A stretch of 64,000 nt of DNA from Pantoea alfalfae (GTDB taxonomy: Bacteria > Pseudomonadota > Gammaproteobacteria > Enterobacterales > Enterobacteriaceae): assembly GCF_019880205.1 (NCBI RefSeq), contig NZ_CP082292.1, positions 310,001-374,000 of the forward strand, written 5' to 3'. The stretch's first letter is position 1. Every line of letters starts with the position of its first letter. The position numbers and the translations under genes were made by a program. Shown in pieces: positions 38,729 to 47,487 of the stretch. The notes below the pieces were generated by a model. The model made no database searches. It was given only the letters and a program-made list of their open reading frames with translations, and had not been told where the DNA came from.

Positions 38729-39424
38729 ATGATCTATGTACGCAAAGCTGAAGAACGCGGTCACGCAAACCATGGCTGGCTGGATAGCTGGCATACCTTC
38801 TCTTTCGCCAGCTATCACGATGCGAACTTCATGGGGTTCTCCGCGCTGCGGGTCATCAATGAAGATGTGATCGATGGCGGTCAGGGATTTGGCACCCATC
38901 CGCATAAAGATATGGAAATTCTGACCTACGTGCTCTCCGGTACGGTTGAGCATCAGGACAGCATGGGCAACAAAGAGCAGATCCCGGCAGGGGAGTTCCA
39001 GATCATGAGCGCCGGTACTGGCGTGCGTCACTCGGAATACAACGCCAGCGAAAGCGAGCCGTTGCACCTCTATCAGATCTGGATCATTCCTGAGCGCACC
39101 GGCATTGAACCACGCTACGATCAGCGCCGCTTCCCGGATGTGCAGGGACGTCAGCTGGTGTTAAGCCCCGATGCCCGTGAAGGATCGCTGAAAGTTTATC
39201 AGGACATGACCTTATCGCGCTGGGTACTGGCTGCCGGTGAGCAGGATAACGTCGCGATTGATGCGGGACGCCGTATCTGGATTCAGGTCGTGAAAGGTGA
39301 TGTTACCGTTAACGGCAACGCAGTTACCACCAGCGACGCCCTGGCGATCTGGGACGAAAGCGCGCTGACGATTGAAGCCAGCTCGGCTGCCGAAGTTCTG
39401 CTATTTGATCTGCCACCCGTCTAA
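38729..39424 (+). CDS. yhhW: YhhW, pirin-family quercetin 2,3-dioxygenase-like protein
   Basis: A 231-residue bicupin pirin. E. coli YhhW has quercetin 2,3-dioxygenase activity in vitro; the physiological role is unclear. The N-terminal cupin carries the metal ligands in FGTHPHKDMEILTYVL and VEHQDSMG, and the MSAGTGVRHSEYN block follows. The ATG at 38729 follows TTGAGGAG; an in-frame TTG at 38723 is less likely. A GC-rich inverted repeat at 39433-39454 follows the stop. Confidence 0.93.
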   Translation: MIYVRKAEERGHANHGWLDSWHTFSFASYHDANFMGFSALRVINEDVIDGGQGFGTHPHKDMEILTYVLSGTVEHQDSMGNKEQIPAGEFQIMSAGTGVRHSEYNASESEPLHLYQIWIIPERTGIEPRYDQRRFPDVQGRQLVLSPDAREGSLKVYQDMTLSRWVLAAGEQDNVAIDAGRRIWIQVVKGDVTVNGNAVTTSDALAIWDESALTIEASSAAEVLLFDLPPV

Positions 39425-39526
39425 GCAGATAACGGGCGCGACTCGTCGCGCCCGGTTAGGAATTTTGTGACAGAAAAGTGATAGACTCATCGTACTTTAG
39501 CTTTCAGGGCGATCCCAGGCGCTACG

Positions 39527-40522
39527 ATGAAGAAGAAAAGACCGGTATTACAGGATGTTGCCGATCGCGTCGGCATTACAAAAATGACCGTCAGCCGTTA
39601 CCTGCGTAATCCTGAGCAGGTCTCTGTTGCCCTGCGGGACAAGATTGCAGTGGCACTGGATGAGCTGGGTTATATCCCCAATCGCGCCCCCGATATGCTT
39701 TCTAACGCTACCAGCCGTGCCATCGGCGTACTGCTGCCATCACTCACTAACCAGGTTTTTGCTGACGTATTGCGCGGCATTGAAGCCGTCACTGACGAAG
39801 CCAACTATCAGACGCTGGTCGCCCACTTTGGTTACAACCCGCAAAAAGAGGAGCTGCAACTGCGCTCGCTGCTGGGCTGGAACATTGATGGCGTTATCCT
39901 CACCGAACGCACCCATACGCCAGGCACGCTGCGTATGCTGGAAGTGGCCGGTATTCCGGTGATTGAGGTGATGGACAGCGTTACACCCTGCCTGGATATG
40001 GCGGTCGGCTTTGATAACGTCGAAGCGGCCCGGCAGATGACGCAGGCGATCCTCAGTAAAGGCCATCGTCACACCGTCTATCTTGGCGCACGCCTTGATG
40101 AACGTACGCTGCAAAAGCAGCGCGGTTATGAAATCGCCATGCACGAAGCGGGTCTGACGCCGCACAGCGTGATGATGGAAGATGCCTCATCATTCAGCGC
40201 CGGTGGCGATTTGCTGCGTGAGGCGCAACGTCTCTATCCTGAAACGGATAGCCTGTTCTGTACCAATGATGACCTGGCGGTCGGCGCGATGTTTGAGTGT
40301 CAGCGCCAGGGATTGCAGGTACCCATTCAGATGGCGATTGCGGGTTTTCACGGCCATGATATCAGTCAGGTCGTCACACCACAGCTGGCGACCGTGCTGA
40401 CGCCACGCGACCGCATGGGGCGTGAAGCGGCGGCGATGTTGCTGGCGCGTATTGCCGGTGAGAACAGTGATAATCCGCTTCGGGATATCGGTTTTGAGAT
40501 CAGTGAAGGTGGCAGCATCTGA
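39527..40522 (+). CDS. gntR: GntR, LacI-family repressor of gluconate genes
   Basis: A 331-residue LacI/GalR regulator. The N-terminal helix-turn-helix VLQDVADRVGITKMTVSRYL is followed by a hinge and a periplasmic-binding-protein-like effector domain for gluconate. It matches E. coli GntR, which represses gntKU and other GntI genes. It lies upstream of gntK-gntU, whose promoter carries a fitting palindrome. Confidence 0.94.
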   Translation: MKKKRPVLQDVADRVGITKMTVSRYLRNPEQVSVALRDKIAVALDELGYIPNRAPDMLSNATSRAIGVLLPSLTNQVFADVLRGIEAVTDEANYQTLVAHFGYNPQKEELQLRSLLGWNIDGVILTERTHTPGTLRMLEVAGIPVIEVMDSVTPCLDMAVGFDNVEAARQMTQAILSKGHRHTVYLGARLDERTLQKQRGYEIAMHEAGLTPHSVMMEDASSFSAGGDLLREAQRLYPETDSLFCTNDDLAVGAMFECQRQGLQVPIQMAIAGFHGHDISQVVTPQLATVLTPRDRMGREAAAMLLARIAGENSDNPLRDIGFEISEGGSI

Positions 40523-40615
40523 TTGTGATGTTTTTATGAGTCAGCTCACACTTTTATGCTTTTCCTGGTAAAAAGGTTGCCAGGCTGTTAACCGGCCAGG
40601 AGAATGAGAAACGAC

Positions 40616-40633
40616 ATTGTTATCGGTAACATT
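40616..40633. promoter_or_regulatory. GntR operator upstream of gntK
   Basis: ATTGTTATCGGTAACATT is close to the GntR palindrome ATGTTACCGGTAACAT and lies 30 bases before the gntK start. A partial second site, TGTTAACCGG, lies about 30 bases upstream near 40587. Confidence 0.75.
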
Positions 40634-40662
40634 GGCAAATTCTCACCTGCCGGAGCAGAAAA

Positions 40663-41199
40663 ATGACAACGCAATCCCCGTCGCATCACGTTTTTATCCT
40701 GATGGGCGTTTCAGGCAGCGGAAAGTCTGCTGTCGCCAACCAGGTCTCTCACCAGCTGAATACAGCCTTTCTTGACGGTGATTTTCTCCACCCGCGCGCC
40801 AATATCCTGAAGATGGCCGATGGTCATCCGCTGGATGACAGCGATCGCCAGCCGTGGTTACAGGCGCTGAATGATGCCGCATTTGCCATGCAGCGGACCC
40901 AGGCGATCTCCATCATTGTCTGCTCAGCCCTGAAAAAAAGTTATCGCGACATTCTGCGTCAGGGCAATGACAACCTGCGTTTTGTCTACCTGAAAGGCGA
41001 TTTTGACACCATCGAAGCCCGCCTGAAGGCGCGTAAGGGCCACTTCTTCAAGCCGCAGATGCTGGTAACCCAGTTTGCCACGCTGGAAGAGCCAGGGCGG
41101 GACGAGCCGGATGTCCTGGTCGTGGATATCGCGCATTCACTGGACGAGGTGGTAGCGGCTACGGTTGCAACTATTCAGGACGCTATCAGCCAGGGTTAG
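40663..41199 (+). CDS. gntK: GntK, thermoresistant gluconokinase
   Basis: A 178-residue kinase that phosphorylates gluconate to 6-phosphogluconate for the Entner-Doudoroff or pentose phosphate route. The P-loop GVSGSGKSA starts at residue 15. FLDGDFLHPRANI and VCSALKKSYRDILR supply substrate and lid residues. It ends 2 bases before gntU, and the two form an operon controlled by GntR. Confidence 0.95.
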   Translation: MTTQSPSHHVFILMGVSGSGKSAVANQVSHQLNTAFLDGDFLHPRANILKMADGHPLDDSDRQPWLQALNDAAFAMQRTQAISIIVCSALKKSYRDILRQGNDNLRFVYLKGDFDTIEARLKARKGHFFKPQMLVTQFATLEEPGRDEPDVLVVDIAHSLDEVVAATVATIQDAISQG

Positions 41200-41201
41200 A
41201 G

Positions 41202-42542
41202 ATGAATACCGCAACACTCGTTTTGACCGCAGCAGGCTCCGTCCTGCTGCTGCTTTTTCTGGTGATGAAGGCACGGATGCACGCCTTTGTCGCGCTGATG
41301 TTAGTCTCCATCGGTGCCGGATTGTTCTCCGGCATGCCACTGAACAAAATCGCGGAAACCATGCAGAAGGGGATGGGCGGCACGCTCGGCTTCCTCGCCA
41401 TTGTGGTTGCACTGGGCGCAATGTTCGGCAAAATCCTGCATGAAACCGGCGCCGTGGATCAAATCGCGATCCGGATGCTGAAAACCTTTGGTCAGAGCCG
41501 CGCCCATTATGCGATGGGCATTGCCGGTCTGATCTGCGCGCTGCCGCTTTTCTTTGAGGTGGCGGTGGTGCTGTTGATCAGCATCGCGTTTGCGGTGGCG
41601 CGGCGAACTGGTGGCAATCTGGTGAAGCTGGTCATTCCGCTGTTTGCCGGTGTGGCCGCGTCGGCGGCGTTCCTGCTGCCCGGACCGGCTCCGATGCTGC
41701 TGGCTTCACAGATGCACGCGGACTTTGGCTGGATGATTTTGCTGGGTCTTTGTGCGGCGATCCCGGGCATGCTGATTGCCGGGCCGCTGTTTGGCAACTT
41801 CATCGGCAATCACGTGACGTTCAGTGCGCCACCGGAAGATCATCAGCCGGATGTTGATGAGAGTAAACTGCCGTCGTTTGGCTTCAGCCTCTCACTGATT
41901 CTGTTCCCGCTGGTGCTGGTCGGCCTGAAAACCATCGGCGCACGCTTCACAACCGAAGGCACCACGCTGTATGAGTGGCTGGAATTTATCGGCCATCCTT
42001 TCACCGCCATCCTGCTGGCGCTGCTGGTCGCGATTTATGGTCTGGCTTACCGTCAGGGTATGGATAAAGAGCGGGTGATGCAGGTGTGCGGCAGCGCGCT
42101 GCAACCGGCCGGGATTATCCTGCTGGTGATTGGCGCAGGCGGCGTGTTCAAGCAGGTGCTGGTGGATTCCGGCGTCGGCCCGGTGCTGGGCAATGCGCTG
42201 ACCGGCGCGGGCCTGCCGATTGCGCTGGCCTGCTTTATCCTGTCGGGCGCGGTGAGGGTGATTCAGGGGTCGGCGACGGTCGCCTGTCTGACCACGGTCG
42301 GCTTAATCATGCCGGTGATTGAACCGCTGCATTACAGCGGTGCTCAGCTGGCGGCGCTGTCGATCTGCATCGGCGGTGGCTCGATTATTATCAGCCATGT
42401 GAACGATGCCGGGTTCTGGCTGTTTGGCCGCTTCACCGGAGCCAGCGAAGCGGAAACGCTGAAGACCTGGACGCTGATGGAGACCATTCTCGGCACCGTG
42501 GGTGCAGTTGTTGGAATGATTGCTTTCGAACTGCTTTCCTGA
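41202..42542 (+). CDS. gntU: GntU, low-affinity gluconate transporter (GntP family)
   Basis: A 446-residue polytopic symporter of the GntP family. Conserved blocks include LGFLAIVVALGAMFGKILHE, LPLFFEVAVVLLI and a C-terminal GGGSIIISHVNDAGFWLFGRF. It lies 2 bases after gntK, as in E. coli. A clear terminator follows. The next E. coli gene would be yhgN; here three inserted genes come first. Confidence 0.94.
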   Translation: MNTATLVLTAAGSVLLLLFLVMKARMHAFVALMLVSIGAGLFSGMPLNKIAETMQKGMGGTLGFLAIVVALGAMFGKILHETGAVDQIAIRMLKTFGQSRAHYAMGIAGLICALPLFFEVAVVLLISIAFAVARRTGGNLVKLVIPLFAGVAASAAFLLPGPAPMLLASQMHADFGWMILLGLCAAIPGMLIAGPLFGNFIGNHVTFSAPPEDHQPDVDESKLPSFGFSLSLILFPLVLVGLKTIGARFTTEGTTLYEWLEFIGHPFTAILLALLVAIYGLAYRQGMDKERVMQVCGSALQPAGIILLVIGAGGVFKQVLVDSGVGPVLGNALTGAGLPIALACFILSGAVRVIQGSATVACLTTVGLIMPVIEPLHYSGAQLAALSICIGGGSIIISHVNDAGFWLFGRFTGASEAETLKTWTLMETILGTVGAVVGMIAFELLS

Positions 42543-42549
42543 CCAACCC

Positions 42550-42577
42550 GACGGGCTATCTGCCCGTCAGTTTTTTT
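42550..42577 (+). terminator. gntU terminator
   Basis: GACGGGC / GCCCGTC (42550-42556 with 42562-42568), a 7-bp stem with a 5-base loop, is followed by AG and seven T. The stop codon of the convergent DUF805-like gene falls inside it. Confidence 0.9.
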
Positions 42578-42890
42578 CCCGCGAGCCGGGGAAGAGTAAA
42601 AAAGGGAACAGCAGATAAGGCGCCACTACCAAAAGGGCAATGACGCCGCGTGAATAGCCGGCGTCATTTATTCTTCTCACCCCGCAGGAAAATAGAGGCA
42701 AAACAAACAGCAGCAGCGCGATTAAGCCTATTTCATGCTCTGGCCCGGTAAACCATTGCAGATAACAGCAGAACCAGACCAGCTGAAACAGCAGGAAAAT
42801 AAAATAGCTCGTCCTTCCTTCACGCCCTTCATAGTTAAACGTGCGCAGCAGACAGCTTTTGATAATTTGCAGCAGCCTGTTCATGCCCAT
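42567..42890 (-). CDS. Small DUF805-like inner-membrane protein
   Basis: A 107-residue protein with three hydrophobic segments. An N-terminal FNYEGREGRTSYFIFLLF and a central GVRRINDAGYSRG resemble the paired motifs of the DUF805 family of small membrane proteins, whose function is unknown. It is the last gene of a three-gene minus-strand cassette between gntU and yhgN and overlaps the preceding gene by 10 bases. As a membrane protein next to an unknown soluble protein it could be an immunity or accessory factor, but nothing in the sequence proves that. A start six bases later (42884) is also possible. Confidence 0.65.
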   Translation of the reverse strand: MGMNRLLQIIKSCLLRTFNYEGREGRTSYFIFLLFQLVWFCCYLQWFTGPEHEIGLIALLLFVLPLFSCGVRRINDAGYSRGVIALLVVAPYLLFPFLLFPGSREKN

Positions 42891-43306
42891 TTTCTTCTTA
42901 TCAGAGCAAAAACAACCAGCGTGATAGCGGCGGCAAGCAAGTAAACCCAGGCCAAATCAGTGACGTCAACTTGCATCAGTTGCACGTCATTCAGCGCCGC
43001 TTTCTGGCTCGGGACGGATAATACGGTCAGGCCAGCTAAACAGAGTATATTTGCCAGAAAGAATAGCGCCTGAAAAACTGTTTCTTTAGCCACGGACAGG
43101 GCGGCAATTTTTCTGAAACCCCACCAGGCTACCAGATAAACCAGTAGCCAGAGCAACGCGCAGAGTAGTGGGGCAACCAGATAACTGCGCATATCTGTGA
43201 TCACCCCTGAATGGCCGCTGCTGGCATACTCCAGGACTTCCTGAAGGGAGACGTAACCTGTTATCAGATAGAGCGCGCCGAAGAAAAAGGGTAATAACAA
43301 CCTCAT
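42881..43306 (-). CDS. Unknown four-helix membrane protein
   Basis: A 141-residue protein that I do not recognise. It has four hydrophobic segments (about residues 1-20, 42-66, 80-98 and 116-136), a short basic C-terminus RRKWA and a possible periplasmic loop around 100-115. It overlaps the upstream gene by 4 bases and the downstream one by 10, so the three are translated together. A partner or immunity role for the product of 43303-43884 is a guess from position. Confidence 0.65.
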   Translation of the reverse strand: MRLLLPFFFGALYLITGYVSLQEVLEYASSGHSGVITDMRSYLVAPLLCALLWLLVYLVAWWGFRKIAALSVAKETVFQALFFLANILCLAGLTVLSVPSQKAALNDVQLMQVDVTDLAWVYLLAAAITLVVFALIRRKWA

Positions 43307-43884
43307 TGCATTTCCCTCCGGGTTTTCAGACGCTGCATCAACTGCGGCAGCTCTTTTCCGGGGTCCACCATCACCAACTGTTTACTTTTTGCATCGTATT
43401 TCGCGGCGGCGGTCGGGTCACCTTTACCACCCTCCGCCATCACAAAACGTGCATCTGAACGGCCATAAAGGCCGACATGCGGAAAGGGATCGCTGCCAAA
43501 GGCCAGCACGTTTCGGCCAGGCAGGGTATATTCTCTGGTCAAAAAATCCGGGATTTTTTTTGAGTCGACGCCTGAGAAAGGCGTAGTGACAAAGCGGGAA
43601 CCTGCATAGTCGAGAGAAAAGCAGGTACTGTTATCGGCAGCATTTTTCTGCACCAAATCCGCGCCAAACAGGATTTTTAAACGCTGCCAGACCGTCGCGC
43701 TGTCGGGTTCGATCTTCTTGCCTTCCAGATAAACATCTTGCTTATGATAAAGTTGGTAAACCATTTTGTGAATCTGCATCATGGAGGCGCCAACGCCGTG
43801 CCAGTTCGGTGCATCCCTGCTGTAAAGCCGCTCAACGATAATAAAGACGCCTGTCCCGGCATAATTTTCGATACTGCCGGCCAT
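43303..43884 (-). CDS. Unknown 193-residue soluble protein, first gene of an inserted cassette
   Basis: The product starts MAGSIENYAGTGVFIIVERL and has no signal peptide or membrane segment. It contains a Gly/Phe-rich centre (SRFVTTPFSGVDSKK) and a segment NVLAFGSDPFPHVGLYGRSD; I recognise no domain. AAAAAAGGAGATT gives a strong ribosome site, and the upstream region is very AT-rich, as in acquired, H-NS-bound genes. The following two genes encode membrane proteins and overlap it, so this may be a toxin or effector followed by immunity genes. That is inference only. Confidence 0.6.
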   Translation of the reverse strand: MAGSIENYAGTGVFIIVERLYSRDAPNWHGVGASMMQIHKMVYQLYHKQDVYLEGKKIEPDSATVWQRLKILFGADLVQKNAADNSTCFSLDYAGSRFVTTPFSGVDSKKIPDFLTREYTLPGRNVLAFGSDPFPHVGLYGRSDARFVMAEGGKGDPTAAAKYDAKSKQLVMVDPGKELPQLMQRLKTRREMQ

Positions 43885-44007
43885 AGAAATCTCCTTTTTT
43901 ACAACATTATATTAATATTATTGTTCATTTCAATGCCGTAACTATGTGATAAACAGGCTGAACTGAGGCGGCTGCCTGCCTGTCAGTGTAAAAGGACAAA
44001 GGCGCGC

Positions 44008-44601
44008 TTATAACTTCAGATAGGCCCGAATGCCATCCAGGAACATCTGGGTGGCCAGCATAATCAGTATTAATCCCATCAGCCGCTCCAGCGCATTCAC
44101 ACCCTTATCGCCCAGCAGACGCAGGAACAGACCTGACATCAGCAGAATAGCGACCGTTACGCCCCAGGCGATCAGCAGCGCGCCTACCAGATGCGACATC
44201 TGATGCGGATACTGATGCGACAGCAGCATCAATGTGGCCAGCAGCGATGGCCCGGCCACCAGTGGAATCGCCAGCGGCACCAGGAACGGCTCTTCACCCG
44301 CCGGTAAGCCAGAACTGCTGCTTTCAGCCGACGGGAAAATCATCTTGATGGCGATCAGAAACAGGATGATCCCGCCGGAAATCGACACTGTTTCGGTGCG
44401 CAGATTTAAAAACGCCAGGATGCGTTCGCCGGTAAACAGGAACAGCAGCATGATGATCAGGGCAATCAGCATTTCGCGGATTAGCACCACCCGCCGCCGT
44501 TTCGGCTCCAGATGCTTCAAAACCGACATAAAAATCGGCAGATTGCCCAGCGGATCCATAATTAACAACAATAATATTGTTGCCGAAATCATTTCAGTCA
44601 T
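44008..44601 (-). CDS. yhgN: YhgN, MarC-family inner-membrane protein
   Basis: A 197-residue protein with six hydrophobic segments, of the MarC/UPF0056 family. Landmarks are LLLLIMDPLGNLPIF at the N-terminus, SISGGIILFLIAIKMIFP and the repeat-like PLAIPLVAGPSLLATLM. The function is not established, although MarC was once linked to antibiotic resistance. It is divergent from asd, the same arrangement as in E. coli. Confidence 0.92.
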   Translation of the reverse strand: MTEMISATILLLLIMDPLGNLPIFMSVLKHLEPKRRRVVLIREMLIALIIMLLFLFTGERILAFLNLRTETVSISGGIILFLIAIKMIFPSAESSSSGLPAGEEPFLVPLAIPLVAGPSLLATLMLLSHQYPHQMSHLVGALLIAWGVTVAILLMSGLFLRLLGDKGVNALERLMGLILIMLATQMFLDGIRAYLKL

Positions 44602-44683
44602 CGGTTTTGCGCCATGTTGTTCGCGAAAAAGCGGAGTTATTAGTTACGCTGCTGAAAAAGTTAGCGTAATCGAATTAATTCAC

Positions 44684-44711
44684 TTGCTACCCGGCCTGCA
44701 TTTTGTAGAGT
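44684..44711 (+). promoter_or_regulatory. Likely asd promoter
   Basis: TTGCTA (44684-44689) and TAGAGT (44706-44711) with a 16-base spacer form a plausible sigma-70 promoter 108 bases before the asd start. Confidence 0.45.
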
Positions 44712-44818
44712 GAGAGGACACAGGTAAATCCTATTATTACGCAGAGCGGCGTGAAAATAGCACGCCGCTCTCTCCTCTGAAATGAAAAGCAGGTGTAACT
44801 GCCTTAGACGGACACGAC

Positions 44819-45928
44819 ATGAAGAATGTAGGTTTTGTTGGTTGGCGCGGCATGGTCGGCTCAGTGCTGATGTCCCGCATGAGTGAAGAGCGTGATTTTG
44901 ATGCAATCAATCCGGTCTTCTTCTCGACGTCGCAGCATGGTCAGGCGGCACCCGCGTTTGCGGGCAAACAGCAGGGCACCCTGCAGGATGCGTTTGATAT
45001 TGAAGCGCTACGCGCGCTGGATATCATTATCACCTGCCAGGGCGGCGACTACACCAGTGACGTCTATCCAAAGCTGCGCGCCAGCGGCTGGCAGGGATAC
45101 TGGATTGATGCGGCCTCTACGCTGCGCATGAAAGATGATGCCATCATCATCCTCGATCCGGTCAACCATGCGGTGATTCGCCAGGGCATCGACCGTGGCA
45201 TCAAAACCTTTGTGGGTGGTAACTGTACTGTCAGCCTCATGCTGATGTCGCTGGGCGGCCTGTTTGCGCAGGATCTGGTGGAGTGGGCCTCGGTTGCCAC
45301 CTATCAGGCAGCCTCTGGCGGCGGCGCGCGCCACATGCGCGAACTGCTGACCCAGATGGGCATGCTGCACGATCACGTTGCGCCTGCGTTGCAGAACCCG
45401 GCTTCGGCCATTCTCGACATTGAGCGTAGCGTGACCGACTTTACCCGTTCCGGCACTTTACCAACCGACAACTTCGGCGTACCGCTGGCAGGCAGCCTGA
45501 TTCCATGGATTGATAAGCAGCTGGATAACGGCCAGAGCCGCGAAGAGTGGAAAGGCCAGGCGGAGACCAACAAGATCCTCGCCACCTCTAAAGTCATTCC
45601 GGTTGATGGCTTGTGCGTGCGCGTCGGGGCGCTGCGCTGCCACAGCCAGGCCTTTACGCTGAAGCTGAAACGCGACCTGCCGCTGGCTGAAATTGAGCAA
45701 CTGCTGGCCTCTCACAATGAGTGGGTCAAAGTGGTGCCGAATGATCGCGAGCTGACGATGCGTGAACTGACGCCAGCCGCTGTTACCGGCACGTTGACCA
45801 CACCAGTTGGCCGCTTGCGTAAACTGAATATGGGGCCGGAATATCTCTCCGCCTTCACGGTGGGCGATCAGCTGTTATGGGGCGCAGCCGAACCGCTGCG
45901 TCGCATGCTGCGATTGTTAACCAACTAA
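44819..45928 (+). CDS. asd: Asd, aspartate-semialdehyde dehydrogenase
   Basis: A 369-residue NADP enzyme that reduces aspartyl-4-phosphate to aspartate semialdehyde, the branch point to lysine, diaminopimelate, threonine and methionine. The nucleotide motif [14 protein letters not shown] lies at residues 8-21, the catalytic cysteine is Cys136 in GNCTVSLML, and the substrate-site [11 protein letters not shown] region follows. It matches the E. coli protein. In E. coli glgB follows; here an AT-rich insertion lies in between. Confidence 0.96.
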   Translation: MKNVGFVGWRGMVGSVLMSRMSEERDFDAINPVFFSTSQHGQAAPAFAGKQQGTLQDAFDIEALRALDIIITCQGGDYTSDVYPKLRASGWQGYWIDAASTLRMKDDAIIILDPVNHAVIRQGIDRGIKTFVGGNCTVSLMLMSLGGLFAQDLVEWASVATYQAASGGGARHMRELLTQMGMLHDHVAPALQNPASAILDIERSVTDFTRSGTLPTDNFGVPLAGSLIPWIDKQLDNGQSREEWKGQAETNKILATSKVIPVDGLCVRVGALRCHSQAFTLKLKRDLPLAEIEQLLASHNEWVKVVPNDRELTMRELTPAAVTGTLTTPVGRLRKLNMGPEYLSAFTVGDQLLWGAAEPLRRMLRLLTN

Positions 45929-46013
45929 ACAGCAAACATCGCCACAGGGCGGATTGATAATCAATGCCGATCAGATGAAACAATGGATCGGCTAACCGCC
46001 TGGTCGCTATGTG

Positions 46014-46050
46014 AAAGCCCGTAATCATTACTGATGGTTGCGGGCTTTTT
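46014..46050 (+). terminator. asd terminator
   Basis: AAAGCCCG (46014-46021) pairs with CGGGCTTT (46041-46048), and T residues follow. The long loop contains a smaller GTAATCATTAC palindrome. Confidence 0.8.
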
Positions 46051-46093
46051 GTTTAGTTAAAATTAAATGCAATGTTATGAGCGGGTATAACTT

Positions 46094-46117
46094 AAAAAAG
46101 CCTCAAGGGGCTTTTTT
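46094..46117. terminator. Terminator of the type VI satellite (bidirectional)
   Basis: AAAAAAGCC (46094-46102) and GGCTTTTTT (46109-46117) surround a 6-base loop, with A and T runs on both sides. It lies just past the minus-strand gene ending at 46136 and faces asd. Confidence 0.85.
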
Positions 46118-46135
46118 ATGTCTCTATTGCCATTA

Positions 46136-46357
46136 TCAGGCAGAGCGCCAGTGATCAGGATTGCCTTTGCTGGTATTTCTTACTCGGGCGACTAGCGGAT
46201 TATGGCCTGCCTTTTTGGCTGCCTGAATTGCGCTGTCTTGAGTGGAATGATTCAATCCATCAATACTCTGACCTCCAGCATATTCGACGGTATAATGTGT
46301 GATCGCTGATCCTTCCGGGTGTCCGGTAGGCTGTGGTTCTACATAAACGTTAGACAT
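46136..46357 (-). CDS. DUF2188-like small protein
   Basis: A 73-residue protein with the layout of the DUF2188 family: a short beta segment, THYTVEYAGGQSIDGLNHST, then a helix SAIQAAKKAGHN and a final RVRNTSKGNPDHWRSA. Members are often small stress or mobile-region proteins of unknown function. It is the last gene of the minus-strand AT-rich island and may or may not belong to the Hcp unit. Confidence 0.6.
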   Translation of the reverse strand: MSNVYVEPQPTGHPEGSAITHYTVEYAGGQSIDGLNHSTQDSAIQAAKKAGHNPLVARVRNTSKGNPDHWRSA

Positions 46358-46419
46358 AAAATAAACCTCGCTTCTTGAAAGTTATTTTCCAACCACTTTT
46401 AATATGATTGTTTATTTTT

Positions 46420-46674
46420 TCATTTCCAATCAGGATTGCTTAATCGCTTAATATCTAAAGTGTGATGATGTTCAAAAAAGAATGTCTTGCTAATTTTTAT
46501 TATGTTAGCGCTGTGTTTTACAGGGTGAATAAAGTTAAAGAAAGTTTGCGCTGTTACTGGCTTGATTGTTTTTTTAAATAATGAAGTTTCTGGATTATTT
46601 TTTATTATAACGGCTACCCACTGATACTGGCGTACCACTTTACGACTGCACCAGTGGGTAAAATTCACGGCCAT
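46420..46674 (-). CDS. Hypothetical 84-residue protein
   Basis: This open frame between hcp and the DUF2188-like gene encodes a basic, His- and Phe-rich peptide (for example KTFFFEHHHTLDIKRL) with no signal peptide. I recognise no domain. The nearest purine-rich site, AAGGAT, is about 13 bases from the start, which is weak. The region is AT-rich, so an open frame of this size could be chance or a relic of a larger gene. Confidence 0.3.
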   Translation of the reverse strand: MAVNFTHWCSRKVVRQYQWVAVIIKNNPETSLFKKTIKPVTAQTFFNFIHPVKHSANIIKISKTFFFEHHHTLDIKRLSNPDWK

Positions 46675-46733
46675 TTTCAGATAATCCTTTTTTTTAATTA
46701 ATCCTTTTCAGCCATGCTTTTCTTTCCGATGCG

Positions 46734-47219
46734 CTATGCCCGTACATTCCAGTCATCCGTATACTGCACATTTCCATCAACATAACGCCATGTAATTTTG
46801 TCATACATCATGGATATCGATTCCATATGATTAATTTTCGCATTACCTGACATTTTAGCATTTGGCATGCCGGGATTCACACCGGTAATCTTTACCCCCT
46901 CGATAGTCATAACAAAGTAACACTCTTCCTGACCGGCATGGTTGATTCTGTACCAGCGGATTTCCGCACTTTGCAGCGTCTGACCCGTCGCCACCGCCTT
47001 GTACAGATAAGGACTGGAGCTATCAAACTCCTTTTCAATCATCATCGGTGAGTGTGAACGCTTGCCGGTAATCTTGCCGTTGGCGCTGTCTACAGGAATA
47101 TTCAGCCCATGACTGAAACCCACAATCTCAATGCTGCCATCACGATCCTGGACATCAACGGAGCCTTTAATATGAGCGCCGCCATCATCTTTGAGCCACA
47201 TATAAGCAGGAATTGACAT
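46734..47219 (-). CDS. hcp: Hcp-family type VI secretion tube protein
   Basis: A 161-residue Hcp protein. The N-terminus MSIPAYMWLKDDGGAHIKGS, the central SSPYLYKAVATGQTLQSAEI and the C-terminal DKITWRYVDGNVQYTDDWN are family hallmarks. Hcp hexamers stack into the T6SS inner tube and can carry small effectors in the lumen. AAGGAGAT gives a strong ribosome site 6 bases from the ATG. It lies just after the candidate immunity gene of the Tlde1-like effector. No sheath, baseplate or ATPase genes are in the window, so it would serve a T6SS encoded elsewhere. Confidence 0.92.
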   Translation of the reverse strand: MSIPAYMWLKDDGGAHIKGSVDVQDRDGSIEIVGFSHGLNIPVDSANGKITGKRSHSPMMIEKEFDSSSPYLYKAVATGQTLQSAEIRWYRINHAGQEECYFVMTIEGVKITGVNPGMPNAKMSGNAKINHMESISMMYDKITWRYVDGNVQYTDDWNVRA

Positions 47220-47220
47220 G

Positions 47221-47487
47221 TTAATATCTCCTTATTTTTGTGATTAACTTCATTGTCAGGAAAAAAACCACCACAGTAATAACTATATTAGCGAGGAAAC
47301 TAATATAGAAAAACGTATCATCTATTGCCTCTGCGCCAATTTCACCAGGGCCATAAAGCAGGTTTCCTATCTTCAAAACGAAATCATAGCTAATCCAGTT
47401 ATACGGTTCACCCATAGTCCGCCCCACACAAAGTAAAATCAGAAGGAAAAAGGCTACCTTCCCTGATTTACGGGCAAGTATCGCCAT
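47221..47487 (-). CDS. Small membrane protein, likely immunity partner of the Tlde1-like effector
   Basis: An 88-residue protein with a hydrophobic N-terminal segment (VAFFLLILLCVGRTM, about 10-24) and a second transmembrane segment (about 58-82) ending in basic residues. About 35 residues between them may face the periplasm. It overlaps the effector gene by 20 bases and stops one base before hcp. Tlde1 effectors act in the periplasm and are paired with small immunity proteins, so the position makes this the candidate. The sequence itself is not recognisable. Confidence 0.7.
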   Translation of the reverse strand: MAILARKSGKVAFFLLILLCVGRTMGEPYNWISYDFVLKIGNLLYGPGEIGAEAIDDTFFYISFLANIVITVVVFFLTMKLITKIRRY

